Assembly (NCBI GenBank): GCA_900553245.1
Contig: USCP01000020.1
Span: 1 to 15,512 of the forward strand
Length of the DNA stretch: 15,512 nucleotides
Direction: 5' to 3'
Origin: an uncultured Peptococcaceae bacterium
Lineage (GTDB): Bacteria > Bacillota > Peptococcia > Peptococcales > Peptococcaceae
Under the pieces are notes generated by a model. The model ran no database searches. It saw only the letters and a list, made by a program, of their open reading frames with translations, and was not told the origin of the DNA. The position numbers and the translations under genes are program-made. Positions 1-7,391 of this stretch are shown piece after piece. Position 1 is the stretch's first letter, and every line of letters begins with the position of its first letter.

Positions 1-20
1 TAGGTTTTCTATACAGTCTG

Positions 21-50
21 AAACACCCTCCACAACGGGAGGGTGTTTTT
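21..50. terminator. Intrinsic terminator after atpC
   Basis: An 11-bp perfect stem (21-31 pairs with 38-48) with a 6-nt loop begins a few bases beyond the atpC stop codon. Read on the minus strand only three U follow the stem. On the plus strand five T follow it, so it may also terminate a convergent gene left of the window. It marks the end of the ATP synthase operon. Confidence 0.8.
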
Positions 51-54
51 GATG

Positions 55-468
55 TTATACATATTGTTGTAGTTTCAAGCGCTCTGTCGCACGACGCAAG
101 GCAACTTTGGCACGACCAACGTCAATGCCACTGTCTTTGCCGTTCATCAAGCGTTCGCGAGCACGTTCTTCTGCACGACGAGCACGTTCAAAGTCAATTT
201 CTTGAGCTTTTTCGGCTGCCGGTGTGAGAATGACCACATGATTATCGTTGACTTCGACAAAGCCACCTGCCACAAAAATGCGATCCTCGCGACCATCTGC
301 GTCTTTATAACGCACAATTTGCGGTACCAGCGCGGAAATCAGGGCGATGTGGTTCGGCAAGAACCCCAGCTCCCCTTCCGGGCTGCGAACAACCACACTG
401 GACGCTTCAACAGAAAGCGCTTGGTGGTCGGGTGCCACGATATCAAGCTGAAGCAGTTTGTCTGCCAT
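55..468 (-). CDS. atpC: F1Fo ATP synthase subunit epsilon
   Basis: This is the epsilon subunit of the F1 central stalk. It links gamma to the c-ring and its C-terminal helices can inhibit ATP hydrolysis. The N-terminal beta-sandwich is recognisable by SPEGELGFLPNH and the later FVAGGFVEV; the C-terminal part is a charged helical hairpin rich in Arg and Glu (FERARRAEERARERL, RRATERL). I chose the ATG of MADKLL (466-468), giving 137 residues, because AGGAGG lies 8 nt before it. The in-frame GTG three codons upstream overlaps that binding site and is unlikely to be used. It is the last gene of the operon, 13 nt after atpD. Identification is firm; the start is very likely. Confidence 0.96.
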   Translation of the reverse strand: MADKLLQLDIVAPDHQALSVEASSVVVRSPEGELGFLPNHIALISALVPQIVRYKDADGREDRIFVAGGFVEVNDNHVVILTPAAEKAQEIDFERARRAEERARERLMNGKDSGIDVGRAKVALRRATERLKLQQYV

Positions 469-481
469 CACGAGCACCTCC

Positions 482-1912
482 TTATACGATGCCGTTTTGC
501 TTCATGGATTCAGCTTTCGCAACAGCGTCGTCAATGGTCCCTACCATGAGGAAGGCTTGTTCCGGAAGGTCGTCATGCTTGCCTTCGAGAATTTCACGGA
601 ACCCACGCAAGGTTTCCTTGAGCGGAATGTATTGCCCTGGGTTACCGGTGAACTGTTCTGCAACGAAGAAGCATTGGCTCAAGAAACGTTCGATTTTACG
701 GGCACGAGCAACAATGAGTTTTTCTTCGTCGGAGAGTTCATCCATCCCAAGGATGGAGATGATATCTTGAAGGTCTTTGTAGCGTTGCAAGACTTCCTGT
801 ACGCCACGCGCGATTTGATAGTGTTCTTCACCGACAATGTTAGGGTCCAAGATGCGGGAGGTGGAGCCGAGTGGGTCTACCGCAGGGTAAATCCCTTTTG
901 CGGAAATCCCACGGTCCAATACAGTGGTCGCATCCAAGTGAGCGAAGGTGGTTGCAGGTGCCGGGTCGGTCAAGTCGTCGGCCGGTACGTAGACTGCCTG
1001 TACAGAGGTGATAGAGCCTTTGTCAGTGGAAGTAATACGTTCCTGCATTTTCCCCATTTCAGTGGCCAAGGTAGGTTGATACCCTACCGCAGATGGCATA
1101 CGACCCAAGAGTGCGGATACTTCGGCCCCTGCTTGGGTGAAACGGAAGATGTTGTCGATAAAGAGCAACACGTCTTGGTTTTGCACGTCACGGAAGTATT
1201 CTGCAATGGTAAGGCCCGTGAGTGCGATACGCATACGTGCGCCCGGTGGTTCGTTCATCTGACCGAACACGAGGCTGGTTTTGTTGATAACGCCACTTTC
1301 CTTCATTTCTACAAGAAGGTCTTTCCCTTCACGGGTACGTTCACCAACGCCGGCAAATACGGAGTAACCGCCGTGTTCGTAAGCGATGTTACGAATAAGT
1401 TCCTGAATCAATACGGTTTTACCTACACCGGCACCCCCAAAGAGGCCGATTTTACCACCCTTTACGTAAGGGCAGAGGAGGTCAATAACCTTGATCCCGG
1501 TTTCTAAGATTTCTTTTTCAGGGTTTTGTTCACTGAATTTTGGTGCTTCACGGTGAATGCTCCAGCGTTCTTCACTTTGAACAGGGCCTTCTTCGTCGAT
1601 GGCTTGACCGGTAACGTTCAAAAGACGCCCCAAGGTCGCATCCCCTACAGGAACGGTGATTGGGTTGCCGGTGTTTACAACATTCAAGCCACGCACCAAA
1701 CCGTCGGTGGAGCTCATGGCGATGGTACGCACGATATTGCCACCGAGGTGTTGTGCCACTTCTAAGGTGACATCAAGCTGAGTTGCAACTTCAATTTCTT
1801 GCCCTTCGTTGGATACGTGAAGGGCGTAGTTAATTTCAGGAAGTTGGTCCGGTGCAAACTCAACGTCAACAACCGGCCCAACGACTTTTATGATTTTACC
1901 TTGATTATTCAA
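482..1912 (-). CDS. atpD: F1Fo ATP synthase subunit beta
   Basis: This is the catalytic subunit of F1, which makes ATP from ADP and phosphate. The 476 residues are full length. The P-loop GGAGVGKT is at residues 159-166, the catalytic glutamate is in GERTREG (E191), Walker B is LLFIDN around D253, and the DELSEED-type torque loop reads DELSDEE at 391-397. The start is a TTG (1910-1912): the frame reads M-NNQGKIIKVVGPVVDVEF, the usual beta N-terminus, and AGGAGG sits 10 nt upstream; there is no ATG at that place. It lies between atpG (26-nt gap) and atpC (13-nt gap). All key residues are present, so the enzyme should be active. Confidence 0.98.
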   Translation of the reverse strand: MNNQGKIIKVVGPVVDVEFAPDQLPEINYALHVSNEGQEIEVATQLDVTLEVAQHLGGNIVRTIAMSSTDGLVRGLNVVNTGNPITVPVGDATLGRLLNVTGQAIDEEGPVQSEERWSIHREAPKFSEQNPEKEILETGIKVIDLLCPYVKGGKIGLFGGAGVGKTVLIQELIRNIAYEHGGYSVFAGVGERTREGKDLLVEMKESGVINKTSLVFGQMNEPPGARMRIALTGLTIAEYFRDVQNQDVLLFIDNIFRFTQAGAEVSALLGRMPSAVGYQPTLATEMGKMQERITSTDKGSITSVQAVYVPADDLTDPAPATTFAHLDATTVLDRGISAKGIYPAVDPLGSTSRILDPNIVGEEHYQIARGVQEVLQRYKDLQDIISILGMDELSDEEKLIVARARKIERFLSQCFFVAEQFTGNPGQYIPLKETLRGFREILEGKHDDLPEQAFLMVGTIDDAVAKAESMKQNGIV

Positions 1913-1938
1913 GACGGATCTTCCTCCTTATGCGTGCA

Positions 1939-2817
1939 TTAGCTAAGCGCATTCGCACCGGCAACGATTTCCGTAATTTCGTTGGTAATCGCCGCTTGAC
2001 GCGCGCGGTTGTAGCTGATTTCCAGCTGGCTCAAGAGCTCAGTCGCATTATCCGTCGCAGCGGTCATGGCGGTCATACGCGCACCATGTTCGCCGGTTTT
2101 GGCATCGGCCATGCAGCCATGCACTTGGTTGGCAAGATACATTGGCAAAAGCTGGCCTAAGATGGCGGATGCGGACGGTTCAAAGATAAAGTCCGCGGTA
2201 AATTGACTGTCGCTGTCTTGGTCGGTCAACCCTTCTGCCACAATCGGAAGAAGTGGCACAACGGTTGGTACTTGACTCATGACAGAGCGGAACGCCGGAT
2301 ATACGATGCTGACTTTATCGTATTTTCCTTCTTCATAGGCGCTGCGAATGTCTTTGGCAATGATTTCACTATCGATTGGGTTTGGAATATCCGCGGTATT
2401 GAGATATGCCAAATCAACGGTGACACCATGCTTGGTAAAGTATTCATTCACTTTGCGGCCTACGGCAATGACGCTGACGTCATGTCCGGCTGCTTGTGCT
2501 TCCTTGATGGCGAGATGGGCTTCCTTTAAAACACGGATGTTGAACCCACCTGCCAAGCCTTTGTTGGAGGCGATGACAAGGAATGCTTCTCGGTTGATTG
2601 GGCGCACTTCAAGCAGTGGGTCAGCGATTTCACCGGAAGCGGACGCAGCCACTTGCGCCAATACTTGGCGCAATTTTTCCTGGTAAGGGCGACCTGCCCC
2701 AATTTGTTTTTGTGCACGACGTAATTTAGAGGCGGAGACCATCTTCATGGCGCTGGTAATCTGCTTTGTATTGGCAATACTCTGCATTCTGCCTTTAATT
2801 TCTTTTGCATTAGCCAA
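1939..2817 (-). CDS. atpG: F1Fo ATP synthase subunit gamma
   Basis: This is the rotating shaft that couples the c-ring to the three catalytic beta subunits. The N-terminal helix has the family signature (EIKGRMQSIANTKQITSAMKMVSASKLRRAQ) and the C-terminal helix has the matching end (RMTAMTAATDNATELL...NRARQAAITNEITEIVAGANAL). At 292 residues it is of normal length. The start is a TTG at 2815-2817: an in-frame TGA lies three codons upstream, and the next ATG (codon 11) would remove conserved residues. The Shine-Dalgarno AGAGGA is about 12 nt upstream, somewhat far, so translation may depend on the preceding gene. It follows atpA by 19 nt. Confidence 0.97.
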   Translation of the reverse strand: MANAKEIKGRMQSIANTKQITSAMKMVSASKLRRAQKQIGAGRPYQEKLRQVLAQVAASASGEIADPLLEVRPINREAFLVIASNKGLAGGFNIRVLKEAHLAIKEAQAAGHDVSVIAVGRKVNEYFTKHGVTVDLAYLNTADIPNPIDSEIIAKDIRSAYEEGKYDKVSIVYPAFRSVMSQVPTVVPLLPIVAEGLTDQDSDSQFTADFIFEPSASAILGQLLPMYLANQVHGCMADAKTGEHGARMTAMTAATDNATELLSQLEISYNRARQAAITNEITEIVAGANALS

Positions 2818-2836
2818 GACGGCTCACCATCCTCTC

Positions 2837-4348
2837 TTAGCCTTGAAAGCCTTTCTTAAATTCAGCGATTGCGTTCTTAAGGGTTTCTTCAACATCAGCT
2901 TCCATCTTACCGGTGGTTGCAATGACATCGAGAACACTTTCTTTGTAAGAGGAACGCATGAAATCGAGGAATTCTTTTTCAAAACGACCAATGTTTTCTA
3001 CTTGTACGCTGTCTGCATGCCCCTTTACAACGGAATAAATGCTGACAACCTGTTCTTCGACAGGCATTGGTGCGTATTGCTTTTGCTTCAAGATTTCGGT
3101 TAAGCGTTCACCGCGAGCGAGGCTTGCTTTGGTACCTTCGTCAAGGTCACTGCCAAATTGAGAGAAGGCCTTGAGTTCGTTATATTGTGCCAAGTCAATA
3201 CGCATGTTACCGGCAATTTTCTTCATGGCCTTGATTTGAGCGGAGCCCCCTACACGAGATACGGAAATCCCTGCGTTGATCGCTGGGCGAATCCCGGAGT
3301 AGAAGAGGTCACTTTCAAGGAAGATCTGACCGTCGGTAATAGAAATAACGTTGGTTGGAATGTATGCGGATACGTCAGACGCTTGGGTTTCAATGATAGG
3401 AAGTGCTGTCATGGAACCGCCGCCGTATTTATCTTCGAGTTTTGCCGCACGTTCCAAGAGACGGCTGTGCAAATAGAATACGTCCCCAGGATATGCTTCA
3501 CGGCCCGGTGGGCGATGCAAAAGCAAGGAAAGTTCACGATACGCAACCGCTTGCTTGGAAAGGTCATCGTATACAATGAGAACGTCTTTGCCGTTAAACA
3601 TGAACTCTTCACCCATTGCAGCGCCGGCATAAGGTGCGATATAAAGCATTGGGGATGGTTCGGATGCAGTTGCCGCAACAACAATGGAGTATTCCATTGC
3701 GCCGAATTCTTCGAGCTGACCCACAACGTTTGCAACGGTGGATGCTTTTTGCCCGATGGCAACGTAGATACAAATCACGTCTTTGCCTTTTTGGTTGATG
3801 ATGGCGTCAACAGCGATGGCGGTTTTACCGGTTTGACGGTCACCGATAATAAGTTCACGTTGGCCGCGACCGATTGGCACGAGGGCGTCAATCGCCTTTA
3901 AGCCGGTTTGAAGTGGTTCGTGTACACCCTCACGGGTAATAACCCCAGGGGCAACGTTTTCTACCGGACGGGTTTTTGTGGTATCAATTGGGCCTTTGCC
4001 GTCGATTGGTTCACCGATGGCGTTAACAACACGGCCAATCAATGCTTCCCCTACCGGTACTTCTACGATACGACCGGTACGCTTAACCGGATCACCGTCT
4101 TTAATATGTTCAAATTCCCCAAGAAGAATGCAACCGATATTGTCTTCTTCAAGGTTCTGTGCCATCCCCTTCACGCCGCCAGGGAATTCGAGAAGTTCGT
4201 TAACCATGGCGTTTTGCAAACCGTGTACACGCGCAATCCCGTCACCGACTTCGATAACAGTACCGATTTCACTGGTTTCTACGGTTTGGTCAAAGTTCTG
4301 GATTTGTTCTTTCAAAATTGAGCTAATTTCATCTGGTTTAATGCTCAT
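2837..4348 (-). CDS. atpA: F1Fo ATP synthase subunit alpha
   Basis: This is the non-catalytic nucleotide-binding subunit of the alpha3beta3 head. The 503 residues are full length. The P-loop GDRQTGKT is at 169-176, the Walker B region is DVLIVYDDLSK (255-265), and the arginine finger that reaches into the beta site is R365 in SVSRVGGSAQ. The ATG (4346-4348) overlaps the atpH stop as ATGA, and AGGAGGTGA is about 10 nt upstream within the end of atpH, so the two genes are probably translationally coupled. No anomalies were seen. Confidence 0.98.
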   Translation of the reverse strand: MSIKPDEISSILKEQIQNFDQTVETSEIGTVIEVGDGIARVHGLQNAMVNELLEFPGGVKGMAQNLEEDNIGCILLGEFEHIKDGDPVKRTGRIVEVPVGEALIGRVVNAIGEPIDGKGPIDTTKTRPVENVAPGVITREGVHEPLQTGLKAIDALVPIGRGQRELIIGDRQTGKTAIAVDAIINQKGKDVICIYVAIGQKASTVANVVGQLEEFGAMEYSIVVAATASEPSPMLYIAPYAGAAMGEEFMFNGKDVLIVYDDLSKQAVAYRELSLLLHRPPGREAYPGDVFYLHSRLLERAAKLEDKYGGGSMTALPIIETQASDVSAYIPTNVISITDGQIFLESDLFYSGIRPAINAGISVSRVGGSAQIKAMKKIAGNMRIDLAQYNELKAFSQFGSDLDEGTKASLARGERLTEILKQKQYAPMPVEEQVVSIYSVVKGHADSVQVENIGRFEKEFLDFMRSSYKESVLDVIATTGKMEADVEETLKNAIAEFKKGFQG

Positions 4349-4911
4349 TGGGGACTTTCACCTCCTACAATGTCCTGTGTCATGAGGCGCTTTCGCATGC
4401 TCTCTAAACGAGCTTCTACGGAACCGTCGATAATTCTGTCGCCGTATTGCAGGCGCACCCCTGCCACGAGGCTAGAGTCTACCACCACTTTTAAACGGAT
4501 GGTTTTGCCTACTTGTTTACCGAGGGCTTGGGCAATTTTGTCCGCATCCTCGTCTTTTAATGGAAAGGCAGTGGTTAAGGTGGCATCGGCAATGCCGTTC
4601 TTTTCATCCTGAAGGGCGTGGTACGCCGTTTGGATGTCCGCCAAATATCCGGCACGGTTTTTTTCAATCAAGAGGAGCAAAAAGTTTAAGACGCTGTGGT
4701 CAATTTGCCCCTTAAAGATTTCAGTGATGGCATTCTTTTTGCCGCTCATGCTGTACTGGATGCCGGAAAATGCCTGAGCAAGGTCTTCGTTGCCAAAAAT
4801 GGTTTCGCAAGCACTGTCCAGGTCTTGGCCGATTTTATCGACTTGTTGGGACTCGCAAGCGAGCATGAACAGTGCCTGTGCATAGCGTTTTGCTACTCCT
4901 GCATCGTTCAT
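4345..4911 (-). CDS. atpH: F1Fo ATP synthase subunit delta
   Basis: This is the delta subunit (OSCP homologue), which joins the top of F1 to the peripheral b stalk. The 188 residues begin with the typical VAKRYAQALFMLA helix. The C-terminal segment has the family pattern of a beta strand followed by GVRLQYGDRIIDGSVEARLESMRKRL, close to the usual G-G-(x)n-D-x-S-(x)n-L ending. Both ends overlap neighbours by ATGA: with atpF at 4908-4911 and with atpA at 4345-4348. The ribosome binding site is the G-rich AGAGGTAGGGG inside the end of atpF. Confidence 0.95.
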   Translation of the reverse strand: MNDAGVAKRYAQALFMLACESQQVDKIGQDLDSACETIFGNEDLAQAFSGIQYSMSGKKNAITEIFKGQIDHSVLNFLLLLIEKNRAGYLADIQTAYHALQDEKNGIADATLTTAFPLKDEDADKIAQALGKQVGKTIRLKVVVDSSLVAGVRLQYGDRIIDGSVEARLESMRKRLMTQDIVGGESPQ

Positions 4912-5393
4912 TTCGCGTCCCCTACCTCTTTAATGAATTCGTTTACAAGATTTTCGTGGTCCGCTAAGGTTACGTTGCGGCCGATAATCTTGCCTGCAGC
5001 GTCAACTGCAAGGTCTGCCACTTCTGCGCGCAAGTCTTTAATGGCTTGGTTCTTTTCTCGCGCAATTTCTTCACGGGCTTTTTCGCTGGCACGAAGGGCT
5101 TCTTCGCGCGCTTTTGCGACAATTTCAGCACGGGTTTCTTCGCCAAGCTTGTTGGCGTTTTGAATGATTTCCTGAGCCTTGGTTTGTGCGTTTTTGAGGC
5201 TTTCTTCGTATTCAGCTTTCAAACGCGCCGCTTCGTCGCGGGCTTGTTCAGCTTCGCTCATGTTCTTGTCGATTTCGTTTGCACGGGCATCGAGCATGTT
5301 GAATACAGGCTTATACAAGAATTTCTTGAGCAAGAAGAAGAGCACCAAAAAGTTAATAATCGCACAAATGACAGCGGATGGCTCAATACTCAT
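4908..5393 (-). CDS. atpF: F1Fo ATP synthase subunit b
   Basis: This is the peripheral stalk subunit that holds F1 against rotation. One N-terminal membrane helix (about residues 7-27, AVICAIINFLVLFFLLKKFLY) is followed by a long charged helix with coiled-coil character (about 30-130, rich in E, A, K, R) and a C-terminal delta-binding end. It is 161 residues long, normal for a homodimeric b subunit, and no second b-type gene is present. The ATG is preceded by AAGGAG with 8-nt spacing. It sits downstream of the second c gene and overlaps atpH by 4 nt. Confidence 0.95.
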   Translation of the reverse strand: MSIEPSAVICAIINFLVLFFLLKKFLYKPVFNMLDARANEIDKNMSEAEQARDEAARLKAEYEESLKNAQTKAQEIIQNANKLGEETRAEIVAKAREEALRASEKAREEIAREKNQAIKDLRAEVADLAVDAAGKIIGRNVTLADHENLVNEFIKEVGDAK

Positions 5394-5448
5394 ACGACCA
5401 TCTCCTTATAATATGTTGCCTAAGTGCTTTGGGTAACACACTGCCCTA

Positions 5449-5682
5449 TTAGCCGAGTTTCGCGTAGAGCATCAAGGAGATGAGCAAACCGTAGATGGTC
5501 AAGGTTTCCATAAATGCAAGACCAAGTACGAGGGTGGTACGAATCCCACCGGCCATTTCAGGTTGACGAGCCATTGCTTCGGTGGCTTTTGCGGTTGCAA
5601 TCCCTTGCCCAATACCGGAACCGATTGCAGATAAGCCGATAGCAAGCGCCATTGCGAGCGCGATTAATCCAGTTGCTTCCAT
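5449..5682 (-). CDS. atpE: F1Fo ATP synthase subunit c, downstream copy
   Basis: This is the proteolipid of the membrane rotor ring, 77 residues forming a two-helix hairpin. Helix 1 has the glycine-rich packing motif (A19, G21, G23, G25, G27) and Q26; the polar loop is ARQPE (38-42); the ion-binding carboxylate is E59, followed by T60 and Y64. The protein is identical to that of the adjacent copy at 5743-5976. The DNA differs at only four positions (5461, 5467, 5476, 5479), all silent and all in the last 31 nt of the gene. AGGAGG lies 6 nt before the ATG, just after a perfect hairpin at 5698-5713. Confidence 0.97.
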   Translation of the reverse strand: MEATGLIALAMALAIGLSAIGSGIGQGIATAKATEAMARQPEMAGGIRTTLVLGLAFMETLTIYGLLISLMLYAKLG

Positions 5683-5697
5683 TTATTTTTCCTCCTT

Positions 5698-5713
5698 CAC
5701 CGCGCAAGCGGTG
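5698..5713 (-). promoter_or_regulatory. Hairpin between the two atpE genes
   Basis: The plus strand reads CACCGC-GCAA-GCGGTG: a perfect 6-bp GC-rich stem with a 4-nt loop. In the operon mRNA it falls between the two c genes and ends within 1-2 nt of the ribosome binding site of the downstream copy. No U-run follows, so it is not a typical terminator. It could affect mRNA stability or access of ribosomes to the second c gene; that role is inferred. Confidence 0.6.
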
Positions 5714-5742
5714 TTCTGTTTTAAATAGATTTATAAAGACTG

Positions 5743-5976
5743 TTAGCCGAGTTTTGCGTAAAGCATCAAAGAAATGAGCAAACCGTAGATGGTCAAGGTT
5801 TCCATAAATGCAAGACCAAGTACGAGGGTGGTACGAATCCCACCGGCCATTTCAGGTTGACGAGCCATTGCTTCGGTGGCTTTTGCGGTTGCAATCCCTT
5901 GCCCAATACCGGAACCGATTGCAGATAAGCCGATAGCAAGCGCCATTGCGAGCGCGATTAATCCAGTTGCTTCCAT
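5743..5976 (-). CDS. atpE: F1Fo ATP synthase subunit c, upstream copy
   Basis: This 77-residue rotor proteolipid is identical in protein sequence to the copy at 5449-5682. Q26, E59, T60 and Y64 occupy the positions that in rotor rings form the ion site (equivalent to Q32, E65, S66 and Y70 of the Ilyobacter sodium ring). A strong AAGGAGG lies about 9 nt before the ATG. It follows atpB by 58 nt. Two identical c genes in one operon probably raise c output for the ring, which needs many c subunits per complex; separate mixed-ring roles are ruled out because the proteins are the same. Confidence 0.97.
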   Translation of the reverse strand: MEATGLIALAMALAIGLSAIGSGIGQGIATAKATEAMARQPEMAGGIRTTLVLGLAFMETLTIYGLLISLMLYAKLG

Positions 5977-6034
5977 AAAGAAAATCCTCCTTAAGTTTTA
6001 CTTTCTGTGCTACGAACGATGAGTGACTGCATTC

Positions 6035-6730
6035 TTAGTGTCCGGAGACACCTTCTTCGATATAAATGGTTGCCAAAAGCATAAATACGTATGCTTGGAT
6101 TGCACCAAACAATACGCTCAATGCGTACATCGGCAATGGCAAGAAGAGTGGCAACATCCCAAAAAGGAAACCGATTACCATTTCTTCACCGAAGATATTC
6201 CCATAAAGACGGACTGCCAATGATAATGGACGAGTAAATAAGTCCAAAAGGTTCAATGGTAACATTGGCGAGAAGAAGAATTTTGCGAATTTCTTTGGAC
6301 CCGCCTTGATGCCATAGTAGAAAAAGGCAGCAATGGTAATAATTGCCAAACCTGCAGTAACGCTTAAGCTACTGGTCGGCGGTTTATACCCACCCGGTAT
6401 GTGTCCCGCCAATGGCAAGAGCCCCACGTAGTTGGAGCAAATAATCAAGAAGAAGATGGTCAAAAGGAACGGTGCGTATTTGCGGCCGTTTGTTTTTCCC
6501 ATAACACCTTCAATGGTGTCCATGAGGAAGTCGATGATGTAACCAAAGATGTTTTGTAAGCTCCAGGTTTTTGGCTTCATTTTCATGTCCTTGGTTGCAA
6601 AGTATGCCAAGACCACCAAAAGCAGCATCACGCCCCACATGGTTGTAATTTCCGTGGTGAGCACGAAGGGACCGCTTTCAAAGATGATGTTGGAGACTTC
6701 TTCACTTGCAAGCATTGCTTGTGCAAACAA
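6035..6730 (-). CDS. atpB: F1Fo ATP synthase subunit a
   Basis: This is the membrane stator subunit with the ion half-channels. Five to six hydrophobic segments are visible. The essential arginine is R174 (numbering from the TTG start) in LSLAVRLYGNIFGEE, preceded by PLNLLDLFTRP. The last helix, FGAIQAYVFMLLATIY, is also typical. The start is uncertain. A strong AAAGAGGTGAT overlaps an in-frame GTG (6737-6739), so that GTG is probably part of the binding site. The TTG at 6728-6730, 8 nt after GAGG, is the better start (231 residues); the first ATG is five codons further in and badly spaced. The gene lies 24 nt after the atpI-like gene. Confidence 0.95.
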   Translation of the reverse strand: MFAQAMLASEEVSNIIFESGPFVLTTEITTMWGVMLLLVVLAYFATKDMKMKPKTWSLQNIFGYIIDFLMDTIEGVMGKTNGRKYAPFLLTIFFLIICSNYVGLLPLAGHIPGGYKPPTSSLSVTAGLAIITIAAFFYYGIKAGPKKFAKFFFSPMLPLNLLDLFTRPLSLAVRLYGNIFGEEMVIGFLFGMLPLFLPLPMYALSVLFGAIQAYVFMLLATIYIEEGVSGH

Positions 6731-6754
6731 AAATATCACCTCTTTCGTTTTAAC

Positions 6755-7006
6755 TTATTGCCCTTGCTTCAAGGTTTGAACGGTGAGAATAACCATATAA
6801 ACAGAAAGTCCCAACGCTGCACCGATGGCCGCCGTCAAGGAATACAGATACATTCCGATGATGACCGCACAATCAATGAGCAAGCGCGTCCAAAAAAGCA
6901 GCATGGCAAGTAACTTATTGCCTCTTAAGATAAAGCGCTGAAAAAGAAATTCTTTTGCGAGGCAGATGATTGCGCCTATCACAAATCCAATCACAAACTC
7001 TAGCAT
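6755..7006 (-). CDS. Small membrane protein, AtpI/AtpR-like
   Basis: This 83-residue protein has about three membrane helices (3-18, 33-54, 58-76) and sits directly between atpZ and atpB, the place of atpI. Members of this position assist assembly of the c-ring or have been proposed to carry Mg2+. It lacks an obvious standard AtpI sequence as far as I can judge. The second helix starts with WTRLLID, an arginine entering the membrane that recalls AtpR of N-type ATPases. The ATG has AGAGGA about 10 nt upstream, and the gene starts 7 nt after the atpZ stop. The link to ATP synthase rests on position plus topology; the exact family is open. Confidence 0.8.
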   Translation of the reverse strand: MLEFVIGFVIGAIICLAKEFLFQRFILRGNKLLAMLLFWTRLLIDCAVIIGMYLYSLTAAIGAALGLSVYMVILTVQTLKQGQ

Positions 7007-7013
7007 GATTGAC

Positions 7014-7304
7014 TCATCCTCTACTGTCGTCTTTTGCGTGTTTTTCCTCCTGCTCTAAGCGTAGCACCTCTCTGTAGAGCGAACGAAAACCCGCAGCAAT
7101 CGCCAACATCACGCATGCAAAGGTCCCGTAGGGTCCGATTTGAAAGCGTGTATCAATCCAAGTGCCGAGTTTGATCATAAGAAACAAAGATACACCCATG
7201 GTAATGCCAAAGCTCAAGGCAATGTTAAACAGGCGATACATGGGCCCCTGAGATTGTTCATACGCCTTGGGGTTTTTGAGTCGCTGTCTAAAGTCCATCG
7301 ACAA
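7014..7304 (-). CDS. atpZ: AtpZ/AtpI family protein, first gene of atp operon
   Basis: This is a 96-residue protein with a basic N-terminus, two membrane helices (about 27-46 and 59-73) and a charged C-terminal tail, the layout of the ATPase_gene1 (AtpZ) family. The motif FGITMGVSLFLMIKLGTWIDTRFQIGPYGT, with G-x-x-x-D before the short loop, fits that family. It is thought to act with AtpI in c-ring assembly or ion supply. I place the start at TTG 7302-7304, 8 nt after AAGGAGG; an ATG two codons later would be 14 nt away. It is the first gene of the operon, with a promoter candidate about 55 nt upstream. Confidence 0.85.
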   Translation of the reverse strand: MSMDFRQRLKNPKAYEQSQGPMYRLFNIALSFGITMGVSLFLMIKLGTWIDTRFQIGPYGTFACVMLAIAAGFRSLYREVLRLEQEEKHAKDDSRG

Positions 7305-7358
7305 AATATCGCCTCCTTGGTAGTGACATGGGCTGATTGAAACATGGTGATTAAATAC

Positions 7359-7364
7359 AGTATA
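7359..7364 (-). promoter_or_regulatory. Candidate -10 element of the atp operon
   Basis: On the minus strand TGATATACT gives an extended -10 (TG-n-TATACT; TATACT at 7359-7364). A match to TTGACA at the normal distance is poor. A start near 7352 would leave a leader of about 48 nt before the atpZ TTG. It is the only good promoter match I see between wecB and atpZ. Confidence 0.45.
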
Positions 7365-7391
7365 TCAAATACGTGAATCACTGCACACGAA

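Noticed and set aside
458..1507. Long plus-strand open frame of 349 codons opposite atpD
   Set aside because: It lies entirely antisense to the clear beta subunit gene and the start of its translation has no known family pattern; it is a shadow of the other strand.
3158..3901. Plus-strand open frame of 247 codons opposite atpA
   Set aside because: Antisense to the alpha subunit, rich in Cys, Trp and Phe without domain pattern, and no ribosome binding site.
5683..5742. Terminator between the two c genes
   Set aside because: The hairpin has no T-run and the genes downstream have no promoter of their own that I can see.
5449..5976. Assembly artefact instead of a real c-gene duplication
   Set aside because: Four silent differences and two different upstream regions argue that both copies are real, though read data would settle it.
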